41,724 bases of DNA from Flavobacteriaceae bacterium (GTDB lineage Bacteria; Bacteroidota; Bacteroidia; Flavobacteriales; Weeksellaceae): contig JAITMJ010000141.1 in NCBI GenBank assembly GCA_031277475.1, forward strand, positions 1-41,724, in the 5' to 3' direction. The stretch's first letter is position 1. Every line of letters begins with the position of its first letter. The notes under the pieces were generated by a model, which saw nothing but the letters and a program-made list of their open reading frames with translations, was not told the origin of the DNA and ran no database searches. The position numbers were made by a program, and so were the translations under genes. This document shows positions 15,708 to 24,224 of the stretch, piece after piece.

Positions 15708-17048
15708 TTATTGGTATTTATTTTTGCTGATTTTTATTTTGCTCGAAACTTTATACTCCGTCAATGTCGTTTTTTGAAGCGTATCTTTCGGTTGAAACGT
15801 GATTTTAACTCTCGGATTTACAGTGCTTATCAGTTCGGCAACTTGAACTTTGTCTAAGTTTTGTTTGATTATTTCCTGATTTTTTTCTTCGTCGATATAA
15901 AATTTTAAAGACGCTTTTTCTAAATGTTCTGTTTTTAAAAATTGGGAAATCTGTTTCCTGTTTTCTAAATAATTTCCTTTGGAAAGCCAAGTGAAAGCGA
16001 AACCGACAGCCAAACTGAGCAGCGTAACGGCATAAGTGTATTTCCCAAAAATTTGCAACAATTTTTTAAAATAAACCATCCAAATCAAGAGAATAAACGG
16101 CGATAAAAGCCTGTAATCCATAGCATTAACGGAATAAACATATTGAATAAAATAAGAACACACTATTCCGAAAACTCCCATAAACACGAAAAATCTTTCT
16201 GTTTCCGAAAGTCCGTTTTTTGCGAAAATAAAAATCATCAGAATGATATTTAAAGCACCGATGCCGTAAATGGCATAATTGATGCTTCTTCCCGCCGGAT
16301 CTGCGATGTGTATGAACGGATTGAAACTCGTAGCCAAACCTTGGAAAAGTTCCACTAAAAGTTTAGGCGTGGAATGTAAACCGATTTCCAAAAATTGATT
16401 GACATAATTTTCATTAAAATAATCAATAAACAGAAATTTATACAAAACGATGAAACACAATCCGACCAAAGACGAAGCGATAAATATTTTCGAATATCTT
16501 TTTTTGAAACTTAAAACCCCGTAAACAAAGCATCCGCCAATGAAAAACAATGCGCTGTACCGGATGTTGAACAGCAGAATCAAAATTAAACTTAAATAAA
16601 AAACAGCTTTTGTTTTTTCTAAATTTCCAAGTATAATTTTGCGTGAAATATAAAGAAATAAAAACACGAAAGGCAATATCAGCGGCTCGCTCATCGTGTA
16701 TGAAAAAATGGAAACATAACTGAATAATCCGCAGATTAACAACGTTTCCTTGAAATAAAATTTCTTTTTTGCGGCAAACCAAATCATAAAAAAACAGGCA
16801 GCAATTCCCAGAATTTTGCTACCCCAAAATTCGCCTAAACCGAACATTGTAAAAAATTTCAAACTGAGCGGATAGCCGAGCGGCGTTGTGGTGTTGTCAA
16901 TCACCGGAAAAGCGTCTGCAGTTCGCATAAAACGTATAGAATCGGGATTTGTCCTTCCTTTTTCGTTTAGTAAAAACCGAAGGATAATCATCACGAAAGT
17001 GGCAACAATTAAAAAGATTTGGAGAAGTTTTTCTTGTGGTTTTTTCAT
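15708..17048 (-). CDS. Polytopic membrane protein, GT39/ArnT-like glycosyltransferase candidate
   Basis: The 446-residue protein has roughly ten hydrophobic segments and the N-terminal pattern of lipid-linked glycosyltransferases of the GT-C fold: after the first helix it reads NPDSIRFMRTADAFP...TTPLGYPLSLKFFT, placing an acidic residue (D in PDS) in the first external loop as in ArnT/PMT relatives. The C-terminal 90 residues after the last helix are soluble. A second protein of the same plan is at 30605-31687 (SPDSFDYFKIADHLP...PFFYPLLLKIV), so these are paralogues. The sugar donor would be a polyprenyl-phosphate sugar. Family assignment is by pattern only. Confidence 0.65.
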   Translation of the reverse strand: MKKPQEKLLQIFLIVATFVMIILRFLLNEKGRTNPDSIRFMRTADAFPVIDNTTTPLGYPLSLKFFTMFGLGEFWGSKILGIAACFFMIWFAAKKKFYFKETLLICGLFSYVSIFSYTMSEPLILPFVFLFLYISRKIILGNLEKTKAVFYLSLILILLFNIRYSALFFIGGCFVYGVLSFKKRYSKIFIASSLVGLCFIVLYKFLFIDYFNENYVNQFLEIGLHSTPKLLVELFQGLATSFNPFIHIADPAGRSINYAIYGIGALNIILMIFIFAKNGLSETERFFVFMGVFGIVCSYFIQYVYSVNAMDYRLLSPFILLIWMVYFKKLLQIFGKYTYAVTLLSLAVGFAFTWLSKGNYLENRKQISQFLKTEHLEKASLKFYIDEEKNQEIIKQNLDKVQVAELISTVNPRVKITFQPKDTLQKTTLTEYKVSSKIKISKNKYQ

Positions 17049-17148
17049 TTTGCTGTTTCTTTTAATTTACCAATAATAACCGAAAAATCAATCATCTTGA
17101 GTATGTTTTTAATCTGTGATACACATTAATTACAAATTTTTTTAATTT

Positions 17149-19209
17149 TCAATTCTTTAACTTTTTATAAAACTTCACGCCGCAATTTAAAAATTTCTTG
17201 AAATCTTCTTTGGACATATATCCGGAAACGGGATGGTTGATCACCTTTCCGTCCGGCGTTATCAGCGCGTAATGCGGCTGAGAATTGTTGTTGAAATTCA
17301 CTTCCTGAAACATACTCCAGCGGTCGCCGATGGTTTCTATTTTTTTCATTTGTCCGTTTCCTCTGTCTATTTTCGTTTGCATATTTTCCGGAAGTTCCTC
17401 ACGATCATCTACATACAAAGATGCAAGCACGACATCATTTTGCAAAATCGGCAAAATATCCGGTTCGCTCCAAACAAATTCCTCCATTTTTCGGCAGTTT
17501 TCGCAGCCGTAGCCGGTGAAATCTATCAGAATCGGTTTGCGTTCTTTTTGTGCTATTTCCACCGCTTTGAAATAATCGTGTTGAGGATTCAGCCCCAAAA
17601 TTCCGGCGTTTTCATCGTGAAAATAACTGACGTTCAGAGGTGGCAAAATTCCGCTCAAAAGTTGAAGTTTCGGCTTGTCCGAAGGAATTAAACCCGGAAT
17701 TAAATAAATTAAAAATCCGATTCCCAAAACGCCGAAAATTTTCCTCGCGGTTGAAATTTTTTCTTTCTTGTCGTCGTGCGGAAACCGGATGATTCCGAAT
17801 AAATATAGAATCAAACCGATGCTTATCAATATCCATAGTGCGATGAAAAGTTCGCGTTTCAGGTAAAAAGTTTTGGAAACCAAATCGGCTTTTGAGAGAA
17901 ATTTCAGCGCGAGTGCCAATTCTATAAAACCGAGCGTTACTTTCAGCGTGTTCATCCAGCCGCCGGATTTCGGCAAACTTTGCAACGCCTGCGGAAACAA
18001 TGCCAACAAACCGAAAACGATTGCCCAAGACAAACCAAAACCTGCCAATGCGAATGTGAGAACCATCGGAATATTTACGGAACTGTCGCTCAAAACATTT
18101 CCCAAAATGGTTCCCAAAATGGGACCCGTGCACGAAAACGAAACCAAAACCAAAGTGGTTGCCATAAAGAAAATTCCCAAAATTCCGCCGGCATCTTCGG
18201 CTTTTGACGATTTATTGGTGAGCCAACTCGGCAATGTGATGTCGAAATATCCGAAAAAACTGAAGGCAAAAAACAGGAAAATCGCAAAAAAGGAAAGGTT
18301 CAGCCAAATATTGGTGGAAATTTCATTAAAAACATTTCCGGCAATGCCGTCAACAATATGGAACGGCAAACTTAAAGCAGTGAAAATCAACAGAATAAAT
18401 AATCCGTAAATCCAAGCGTTTCTTTTGCCTTTTTTTCCGCTTCCTTTGGTGAAAAACGAAACTGTGAGCGGAATCATCGGGAAAACGCAAGGTGTGAGCA
18501 ACGCCAAAATTCCGCTCAGAAAACCGAGAAATAAAATTTTTAAATAGTTGGTTTCCAATTTGTTGCCTGTTCCGCAATCGGTTAAAGGATTTTCGGAATC
18601 CAAACTTTCTATTTTCAATTTTTGAGGATCGAGAGCGGGATTTTCAGTAATGTTGTTAATGTTTTCAATCGAAGTTTTTATCGGGGCGACGGTATCTTTC
18701 GCCGGATTTTCAGTCGGAATATTTTCTTCGATTTCAGTTTTTTGAGCCGAAATTTTTTGTGAAAATTCCAAAGTATTCGGGGCGAGGCAAGTTCTATCGT
18801 TGCACGTTTGATAGCGAATTTCCACAACCGCATTTCCGGGTTTTGAAACGTCTTTCAGTTTGAATTTTTGTTTAAAAAGAACACTGTTCGAATAATAAAC
18901 TATGACTACTCCAAAGGCTTCGGAAAATTCGGAATGTTTTTTCCCGACTTCCGTAAAACCACCGATTGGCACGATGTTTTCGCCGGAAATTTTCATTTCG
19001 GTCGGTATTCCGGAATCTTCGGGCAAATCTTTGGAATAAATGTGCCAACCTTCGTCAATAGTAGTATTTATAACGGCTTCGTACAAATTGTTTTCCAAAT
19101 TTTTCACCTCGAATTTCATTTTTACGGGGTCTTTAATTTGGGCGTTAAAGCCCTCTGTTCCGAAAAAGGGGAAAATTAGGAAAGTGATTATGGATATTAT
19201 TTTGTTCAT
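17149..19209 (-). CDS. dsbD: Thiol:disulfide interchange protein DsbD
   Basis: The 686-residue protein has all three DsbD parts. An N-terminal signal peptide and periplasmic alpha domain carry C136-NDRT-C141; a central polytopic domain carries the redox Cys pair C241 (TPCVFP) and C360 (SFSCTGP); a C-terminal thioredoxin-like domain carries C569-EN-C572. DsbD moves electrons from cytoplasmic thioredoxin across the inner membrane to periplasmic thiol proteins. Length exceeds the E. coli enzyme (about 565 residues), chiefly through a low-complexity PT-rich linker after the alpha domain. The signal-peptide region (FPFFGTEGFNAQ) is encoded by DNA resembling a dispersed hairpin found at 38789. A 16-bp unit lies twice in tandem just upstream of the ATG (19216-19247). 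Confidence 0.95.
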   Translation of the reverse strand: MNKIISIITFLIFPFFGTEGFNAQIKDPVKMKFEVKNLENNLYEAVINTTIDEGWHIYSKDLPEDSGIPTEMKISGENIVPIGGFTEVGKKHSEFSEAFGVVIVYYSNSVLFKQKFKLKDVSKPGNAVVEIRYQTCNDRTCLAPNTLEFSQKISAQKTEIEENIPTENPAKDTVAPIKTSIENINNITENPALDPQKLKIESLDSENPLTDCGTGNKLETNYLKILFLGFLSGILALLTPCVFPMIPLTVSFFTKGSGKKGKRNAWIYGLFILLIFTALSLPFHIVDGIAGNVFNEISTNIWLNLSFFAIFLFFAFSFFGYFDITLPSWLTNKSSKAEDAGGILGIFFMATTLVLVSFSCTGPILGTILGNVLSDSSVNIPMVLTFALAGFGLSWAIVFGLLALFPQALQSLPKSGGWMNTLKVTLGFIELALALKFLSKADLVSKTFYLKRELFIALWILISIGLILYLFGIIRFPHDDKKEKISTARKIFGVLGIGFLIYLIPGLIPSDKPKLQLLSGILPPLNVSYFHDENAGILGLNPQHDYFKAVEIAQKERKPILIDFTGYGCENCRKMEEFVWSEPDILPILQNDVVLASLYVDDREELPENMQTKIDRGNGQMKKIETIGDRWSMFQEVNFNNNSQPHYALITPDGKVINHPVSGYMSKEDFKKFLNCGVKFYKKLKN

Positions 19210-19215
19210 TTTTTT

Positions 19216-19247
19216 GAAGTTATGAGGTTATGAAGTTATGAGGTTAT
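19216..19247. repeat. Two tandem 16-bp units directly upstream of dsbD
   Basis: GAAGTTATGAGGTTAT occurs twice without spacing at 19216-19231 and 19232-19247. It is immediately 5' of the dsbD start (minus strand), so copy-number change could alter its leader. Confidence 0.8.
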
Positions 19248-19330
19248 GGTGCTCATTTTTTTTGTTTTATTAACGGGGCAAAAATGCTGATTTTTTTTAT
19301 TTATTCGTTTGTAGTTTTCCATTTTTTAGG

Positions 19331-20437
19331 TTATTTTTTTACTTTCCAATATCCGCCTTTGTCGCCACCGATGCGTTTTATGAAGCCATCTGTTTTTAAT
19401 TTTTGCATTCTTCGAATAATCGTTCTTCTGGACTTTCCTGTCTGAACAGCAATTTTATCAATGGTAATTTTGGGCATTTGTTGTATTAAATCAATTATTT
19501 TTTGATTTACAGTGTCATTTTCAGTGCCGTTTTCAGTGTCGATTTTCTCCGCAGTTTTCTGACCATTTTTCTGACCACTTTTTTCATTATCTTTTGCCTC
19601 AATAAACTCGGAGATTTCGCCTTTGGCAAGTTGAATAAGCACCGGAAGTTTATTTTCCAAAATTCCGGAAATGTAGTCTATTAGTGGTTTCGTCTGTTGT
19701 AAATCGGCATGCGCTCTGTCGTAAGGAATTTTTCCCGAAAGCAAATCGCATTGATGTAAAGTTTTTAAATAATTTTGGCGATCATCGCTGCGAATAACAA
19801 TCATCGGATAATTGTGCCTCAAAAGAATATAATTTACGAGAAGTCTGGCAATTCGTCCGTTGCCGTCTTCAAAAGGGTGAATACGAATATAGCGGTAATG
19901 AAACATCGCCGCAAGTTCTTCCGGTTTTAGTTTTCCACGCTGTTCTTCGTTGCAATACCATTTTGCCAAATCGCTTACAAGCGAAGGTGTTTCTTCGGGC
20001 GAAGCGTAATCAAAAATTTCACCCGTAGACGTAACCACAGAATTGGGACGTGTTTTGTAGACGCCGACATGGATTTTGTAGCGATAATTGCTGTCTCTGC
20101 TCATTTTGTAGAAATCGCGAACCAAAATAGTTTGATTTAATTCTCGAATAAAATGTTCGGATAACATTCTGTTTTTGTCCTTTGCCGCTGCTTTCATCAA
20201 CTCCAAACCGACATTATGCGCTTTCATTTCCTCATAATCCTGAATACTTGCATTGCCGATGGTATCGCCGAAAAGCAACAGCAATTTGGTTTGTTCGTAT
20301 GTGAGTGTATTGCCTTCCAGATGATTGGAATTGTAATTAAAATCAATCATAAATTGTTGATTTATATCCCGTTCCAATTTTTCATCGAGAGGTTGCAAGG
20401 CTCTCCATTCTTTTAATAATTTTGGAATATTTGCCAT
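19331..20437 (-). CDS. Fic-domain AMP-transferase, class II, with C-terminal winged helix
   Basis: The 368-residue protein has the Fic motif H187-PFEDGNGR195 and, near its N-terminus, the class II inhibitory motif S37-NHLEG42 ((S/T)xxxE(G/N)), whose Glu folds over the active site to restrain ATP binding. Fic enzymes usually transfer AMP to a hydroxyl side chain of target proteins. After a polar linker (residues about 283-310) comes a winged-helix segment ITIDKIAVQTGKSRRTIIRRMQKL, as in many Fic-HTH fusions that may autoregulate. It reads as intact. It is followed by DUF2867 upstream on the same strand, and a second Fic gene lies at 22465. Confidence 0.92.
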   Translation of the reverse strand: MANIPKLLKEWRALQPLDEKLERDINQQFMIDFNYNSNHLEGNTLTYEQTKLLLLFGDTIGNASIQDYEEMKAHNVGLELMKAAAKDKNRMLSEHFIRELNQTILVRDFYKMSRDSNYRYKIHVGVYKTRPNSVVTSTGEIFDYASPEETPSLVSDLAKWYCNEEQRGKLKPEELAAMFHYRYIRIHPFEDGNGRIARLLVNYILLRHNYPMIVIRSDDRQNYLKTLHQCDLLSGKIPYDRAHADLQQTKPLIDYISGILENKLPVLIQLAKGEISEFIEAKDNEKSGQKNGQKTAEKIDTENGTENDTVNQKIIDLIQQMPKITIDKIAVQTGKSRRTIIRRMQKLKTDGFIKRIGGDKGGYWKVKK

Positions 20438-20585
20438 TTTTTTGAATCTTAAATTTGATTATTAAAATTTAATAATTTTTTATTTCAAAAACAAAAATGA
20501 GGTTTCTAAATTAAATGTTTTTTTAGTTTATTCTTTTTGTGAAAGTTTTTACTCTGTGGAAAACTGATTGTCAGCAGGATTTTTT

Positions 20586-21131
20586 TTAATAATTCTGCTT
20601 TTCAATGTTTTTTATGATTCCTTTCAGTATTGTCGGAACTATTAATTTATGAAACGGTCTGACAGGAATAAAATAAAGTCGCCCGAACCGATTATTAAAA
20701 GTTACTGTGGTAGAAATTGTTAGTTTTTTGTGTGCGGAATCATCAGTTTGTCGGTCAATAAATAGTGAAACTCTGAAATTCAAATGCTTATCATCTTCCC
20801 CTAAAATCACTTCATCATTTGTTCTGTCAAACACCTTAAAAAGTCCGATTTGTTCTCCTTTTTCACATTTGAATTTGTTGAGAATCTGCGTTCTGTTTGT
20901 AATTTTTTCGGAAGTTTTCAGCCCGAATAAAGCGACCATTTTGTTTCTCAATGCGAATAGTTTTTCTATCCATTTTGGTCCGTTCATAAAAAACGATTTT
21001 CCAATTTCTGCCGAACTGATATTTCCACTTTTATCAATGAATTTTCCCTGAAAACTGTCGATATAATCAAAAGTTTTCTCATTCTTTTTTAAGATGGAAT
21101 GGTCCGGAAGTTTGGATTTGGTAATCATCAT
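20586..21131 (-). CDS. DUF2867 domain protein
   Basis: The 181-residue product resembles the DUF2867 family, a small START/SRPBCC-like fold found in many bacteria. It has the opening DYIDSFQGKF, an internal FFMNGPKWIEKLFALRNKMVALFGLKT helix pair, and the closing GRLYFIPVRPFHKLIVPTILKGI. No signal peptide or membrane helix is seen. Nearest neighbours do not suggest a pathway. Function of the family is not established. Confidence 0.75.
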   Translation of the reverse strand: MMITKSKLPDHSILKKNEKTFDYIDSFQGKFIDKSGNISSAEIGKSFFMNGPKWIEKLFALRNKMVALFGLKTSEKITNRTQILNKFKCEKGEQIGLFKVFDRTNDEVILGEDDKHLNFRVSLFIDRQTDDSAHKKLTISTTVTFNNRFGRLYFIPVRPFHKLIVPTILKGIIKNIEKQNY

Positions 21132-21434
21132 TTTTTTTCGTTTTGTATTCTTTTTACGGCGATTTTTTTTATGTTTCCCAATGCTTCAAATAGCAAATTT
21201 TTGCAAAACACCACAATAAATCGCATTTTTCTTCTTAACTTTACGGCGAATTTAAGCCCCCTGTCCCCCGAAGGGAGAGTTTTCGCCGATTCCAATAAAA
21301 GAAAAAAAGCAAAAGCGGGAAAAACTTAAAAACAAAAGTATAATTTAATAATTAAAAAAAACCAAAAATATCCAAACCAAATGGAGCGTGCGAAGTCTCT
21401 CTCCTTTGGAGAGGGATTTAGGGAGAGGAAAAAA
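21132..21434. repeat. Intergenic region with dispersed hairpins before etfB
   Basis: TTTAAGCCCCCTGTCCCCC followed by GAAGGG (21251-21275) matches a hairpin element at 38786-38812. It is followed by GTTTTCGCCGATTCC, the inverse of the AATCGGCGAA repeat family. Just before the etfB ATG, CTCTCC (21399-21404) pairs with GGAGAG (21408-21413) in a TTT-loop hairpin belonging to another common repeat. No gene is supported here. Confidence 0.7.
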
Positions 21435-22181
21435 ATGAAAATATTAGTTTGTATCAGCAGTGTTCCGGACACCACTTCGAAAATTAATTTTACGGCAGAC
21501 CATTCTGCGTTCGACAAAACCGGAATCCAATGGGTCATCAATCCTTTGGACGAATTCGCCTTGACAAAAGCCGTGAAACTTCAGGAATCTTTGGGCGCAA
21601 ATGTTACCGTAATCAACGTAGGAACTGCGGAAACGGAACCTGTGATTCGGAAATCTTTAGCCATCGGTGCCAATGATGCGATTAGAATCAATATGGAACC
21701 GAAAGACAGTTTTTCTACTGCAAAAGAAATTGCAAACGCCGTTCAAAACGGAGGTTTTGACGTGATTCTTTGCGGCAAAGAATCCATAGACTACAACGGA
21801 AGTTCCGTTCCCGGAATGCTCGCACAACTGCTGAATATTCCTTTTGTAAACGCGGCAGTCGGTTTGGAAATCAACGGAAATGAAGCCGTTGCCATTCGCG
21901 AAATCGAGGGCGGAAAAGAAAATATTTCCGTAAAACTTCCCGCTGTGGTTGCCGGACAAAAAGGTTTCGTGGAAGAAAAAGATTTGATTATTCCGAATAT
22001 GCGCGGAATTATGTCGGCGCGCACAAAACCGCTTCAAGTTTTGGAACCGACCGCCACAGACGTGAAAGTAGAAAGTGTTTCCTTTGAAAGCGTTCCGCCG
22101 AGATCTGCCGTAAAATTGGTTTCTCCCGACAATTTAGACGAACTCGTGCGATTGCTGCACGAAGAAGCGAAAGTGATTTAA
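21435..22181 (+). CDS. etfB: Electron transfer flavoprotein beta subunit
   Basis: The 248-residue protein begins MKILVCISSVPDTTSKINF, as typical of EtfB, and contains the AKELANAVQNGGFDVILCGKESIDYNG-type segment (here AKEIANAV...GKESIDYNGSSVPGMLAQLL) and VKLPAVVAGQKGFVEEKDL. EtfB with EtfA accepts electrons from acyl-CoA dehydrogenases and related flavoenzymes and passes them to the quinone pool through ETF-QO. The frame is open to 21381, but that extension translates a dispersed repeat; the ATG at 21435 fits the family. Unusually, etfA does not follow at once: a Fic gene and a GLPGLI gene lie between. Confidence 0.95.
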   Translation: MKILVCISSVPDTTSKINFTADHSAFDKTGIQWVINPLDEFALTKAVKLQESLGANVTVINVGTAETEPVIRKSLAIGANDAIRINMEPKDSFSTAKEIANAVQNGGFDVILCGKESIDYNGSSVPGMLAQLLNIPFVNAAVGLEINGNEAVAIREIEGGKENISVKLPAVVAGQKGFVEEKDLIIPNMRGIMSARTKPLQVLEPTATDVKVESVSFESVPPRSAVKLVSPDNLDELVRLLHEEAKVI

Positions 22182-22464
22182 AGCAGTAAGCAATAAGCAG
22201 TAGGCAAAAGGCTTATAATGTTAAATCTTTAAGTTTTTAAATCTTTAAATCAGAAACAATGTATATCCTTGAATTTTGAATAATTTAAAAGTCCGTAGGA
22301 CTTAATGTGAATAACCGCAGGCGTGAGCCTGCGGGAAAAATAAAAACCATGAAAGTCCGCTCATTTCTCCCCTCCTTCGGAGGGGTCGGGGGAGGAAGCG
22401 GCACAAAAACAAAAAACAAAAAATTAAACTTTGACAAAAAAGAAAACACACAAAACACAAAAAA
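22182..22464. repeat. Cluster of dispersed hairpins between etfB and the Fic gene
   Basis: Four repeat types are packed here: a micro-repeat AAGCAGTAAGCAATAAGCAG (22181-22200); AAGTCC-GTA-GGACTT (22289-22303); CCGCAGG-CGTGAG-CCTGCGG (22315-22334); and CCCCTCC-TTC-GGAGGGG (22369-22385). The last is followed by TCGGGGGAGG. No gene is seen. Confidence 0.8.
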
Positions 22465-23253
22465 TTGAATAACTTATCAACATATCTCAAAGAAGAAAAA
22501 GAAGCAAAACGGAAAGGCGGTTTGTATCATAAAACTCAGGTCAATTTGGCGTACAACTCAAACAAAATTGAGGGAAGCAAACTGACGGAGGAGCAAACTC
22601 GCTATATTTTTGAGACGCGAACAATTGGTTTTAAAGATCAAGAAGCCGTGCCTGTTGATGATATTATCGAAACTTCGAATCACTTTGTGGCTTTTGATTA
22701 TTTGCTTGATACGATTGACGAAGCGTTTTCAAATACCGTGATTAAAGAATTTCATCGTATTTTAAAAACAGGAACTTCCGATGCCGCAAAAAATTGGTTT
22801 AATGTCGGCGATTGGAAAAAACTGCCAAATGAAGTCGGAGGAACAGAAACCACTTTGCCGCAAAATGTAGAAAAAGAGATGAATAAACTGAACGATTGGT
22901 ACAATTCGGTAAACCGTCATTGCGGGCTTGACCCGCAATCTCCCGAATACTCAAAATTTCTATTGGAAAATATTGTGGAATATCATTATCGTTTCGAGAA
23001 AATTCATCCGTTTCAAGACGGTAACGGAAGAGTCGGGCGTTTAATCATATTTCGAGAATGTTTGAAAAACGGCATCGTTCCGTTTATTATAGACGATAAT
23101 CACAAACAATTTTATTATCGTGGTTTAAAAGAATTTGAAAATGCAAGAGGTTATTTGATGGACACCTGCCTGTCGGCACAAGATACTTATACAGAGTGGA
23201 TTAAGTATTTTTACGGTGGTTTGTCGGGTGAGAGAGAATATGAAAAACAATAA
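22465..23253 (+). CDS. Fic-domain AMP-transferase, class II, with a palindromic repeat in the coding region
   Basis: The 262-residue protein begins with an apparent TTG start and has the inhibitory motif S32-NKIEG37 and the Fic motif H181-PFQDGNGR189. No DNA-binding domain is seen. Residues about 151-161 read RHCGLDPQSPE; the DNA is TTGCGGG-CTTGA-CCCGCAA (22920-22938), a dispersed palindrome often translated as CGLDPQS in other genomes. It inserts in frame in the loop before the Fic core. The later YLMDTCLSAQDTYTEW region is ordinary Fic sequence. The gene lies between etfB and etfA, 14 bases before the GLPGLI gene. Confidence 0.88.
   Translation: MNNLSTYLKEEKEAKRKGGLYHKTQVNLAYNSNKIEGSKLTEEQTRYIFETRTIGFKDQEAVPVDDIIETSNHFVAFDYLLDTIDEAFSNTVIKEFHRILKTGTSDAAKNWFNVGDWKKLPNEVGGTETTLPQNVEKEMNKLNDWYNSVNRHCGLDPQSPEYSKFLLENIVEYHYRFEKIHPFQDGNGRVGRLIIFRECLKNGIVPFIIDDNHKQFYYRGLKEFENARGYLMDTCLSAQDTYTEWIKYFYGGLSGEREYEKQ
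22915..22947. repeat. Dispersed palindrome embedded in the Fic gene
   Basis: TTGCGGG (22920-22926) pairs with CCCGCAA (22932-22938) around a CTTGA loop. Translated in frame it gives CGLDPQS, a known signature of this palindrome family in bacterial proteins. Confidence 0.85.
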
Positions 23254-23266
23254 AAAATTATAAATA

Positions 23267-24106
23267 ATGAACAACCTCAAAAAAATAATATTAATCCTAA
23301 CCATTTTCCCTTTTTGTGGAGCAACAGGCTTTGCCCAAACCCACCGATTTATATATGAATTAAAATACAAAACAGATTCTACTTCCGAGCATTACGAAAA
23401 AGAAAATGCGGTTTTGGATATTACCGGAAACAATGTGCAATATTATGAATATCAAGCCATTGAATATGATTCTATCAATACGAATAGTCCTATCAATTCT
23501 TTTTCCTCCTATGATTTTTCGATTGCAAAATTGAAACGAGAATTGGCTTCGGAAACGAACAAAAATTATTATCTTTTAAACGATACTTATTGGGTTTTTG
23601 AATCCAATGATGCTATAGATTGGAAGTTGGAACCGGATATGAAACAAGTCGGCGAATGGAAAGTTCAAAGAGCGACCGCAAATTTCGGCGGGCGACATTG
23701 GACGGCTTGGTTTGCAAACGAAATTCCGTTTCCGGAAGGTCCGTATAAATTCAATCGGCTTCCCGGTTTGGTGGTAGAAGTTTCGGATTCTAAAAATAAT
23801 TATTTGTTTAATTTAGCCAAAATCGAACATCCAAAAAATCCGAATACCAATATTGTAGAAACGCTTTTCAAGAAAAAACCGATGCCGATTTCTTTTGAAA
23901 AATATCAAAAACTTTTGCTCGATTTTTACAGCGATCCATATCACAGATTTCGGAATATGGAAGAAGGAACTTGGTCTATCGGAATCACAGACGGAACTGA
24001 AGTGAAAACAAAAGAAGGCTTAAATAAAATTACAAAAGAAAAGCAGGAAAGAATAAGAAAAGAAAATAATCCCATAGAATTAGACAAAGCGATAAAATAT
24101 AATTAA
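23267..24106 (+). CDS. GLPGLI-family secreted protein
   Basis: The 279-residue protein has a signal peptide ending in ATGFAQ and the family signature FPEGPYKFNRLPGLVVEV at about residues 157-174 (the GLPGLI motif, here RLPGLV). The preceding W-T-A-W-F-A-N-E-I-P and the NYLFNLAKIEH following it also fit. GLPGLI proteins are Bacteroidetes-restricted, of unknown role, and sometimes lie near TonB-dependent transporters or peptidases; none is here. Its signal-peptide DNA resembles, in reverse, the dispersed hairpin seen near 38789. It follows the Fic gene by 14 bases. Confidence 0.85.
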   Translation: MNNLKKIILILTIFPFCGATGFAQTHRFIYELKYKTDSTSEHYEKENAVLDITGNNVQYYEYQAIEYDSINTNSPINSFSSYDFSIAKLKRELASETNKNYYLLNDTYWVFESNDAIDWKLEPDMKQVGEWKVQRATANFGGRHWTAWFANEIPFPEGPYKFNRLPGLVVEVSDSKNNYLFNLAKIEHPKNPNTNIVETLFKKKPMPISFEKYQKLLLDFYSDPYHRFRNMEEGTWSIGITDGTEVKTKEGLNKITKEKQERIRKENNPIELDKAIKYN

Positions 24107-24120
24107 TTTGAAAATGAGAC

Positions 24121-24212
24121 AATTAGATAATTTGGGAATTTGGGAATTTGAAAATTTTTAAATCTAAACCTTGAATTTTGAACCTTGAACCTTAAACTTT
24201 AAACTTTAAACA
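24121..24212. repeat. Short-word micro-repeats in front of etfA
   Basis: Words such as TTTGGGAAT (three times) and then CCTTGAA, CCTTAAACTTT, AAACTTT in succession fill this stretch, ending 12 bases before the etfA ATG. Confidence 0.7.
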
Positions 24213-24224
24213 AAAAAAATAGTT

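Noticed and set aside
23155-23190. DTCLSAQDTY segment of the Fic gene considered as a second inserted repeat
   Set aside because: This is usual Fic-family sequence at this position and the DNA does not form the expected palindrome.
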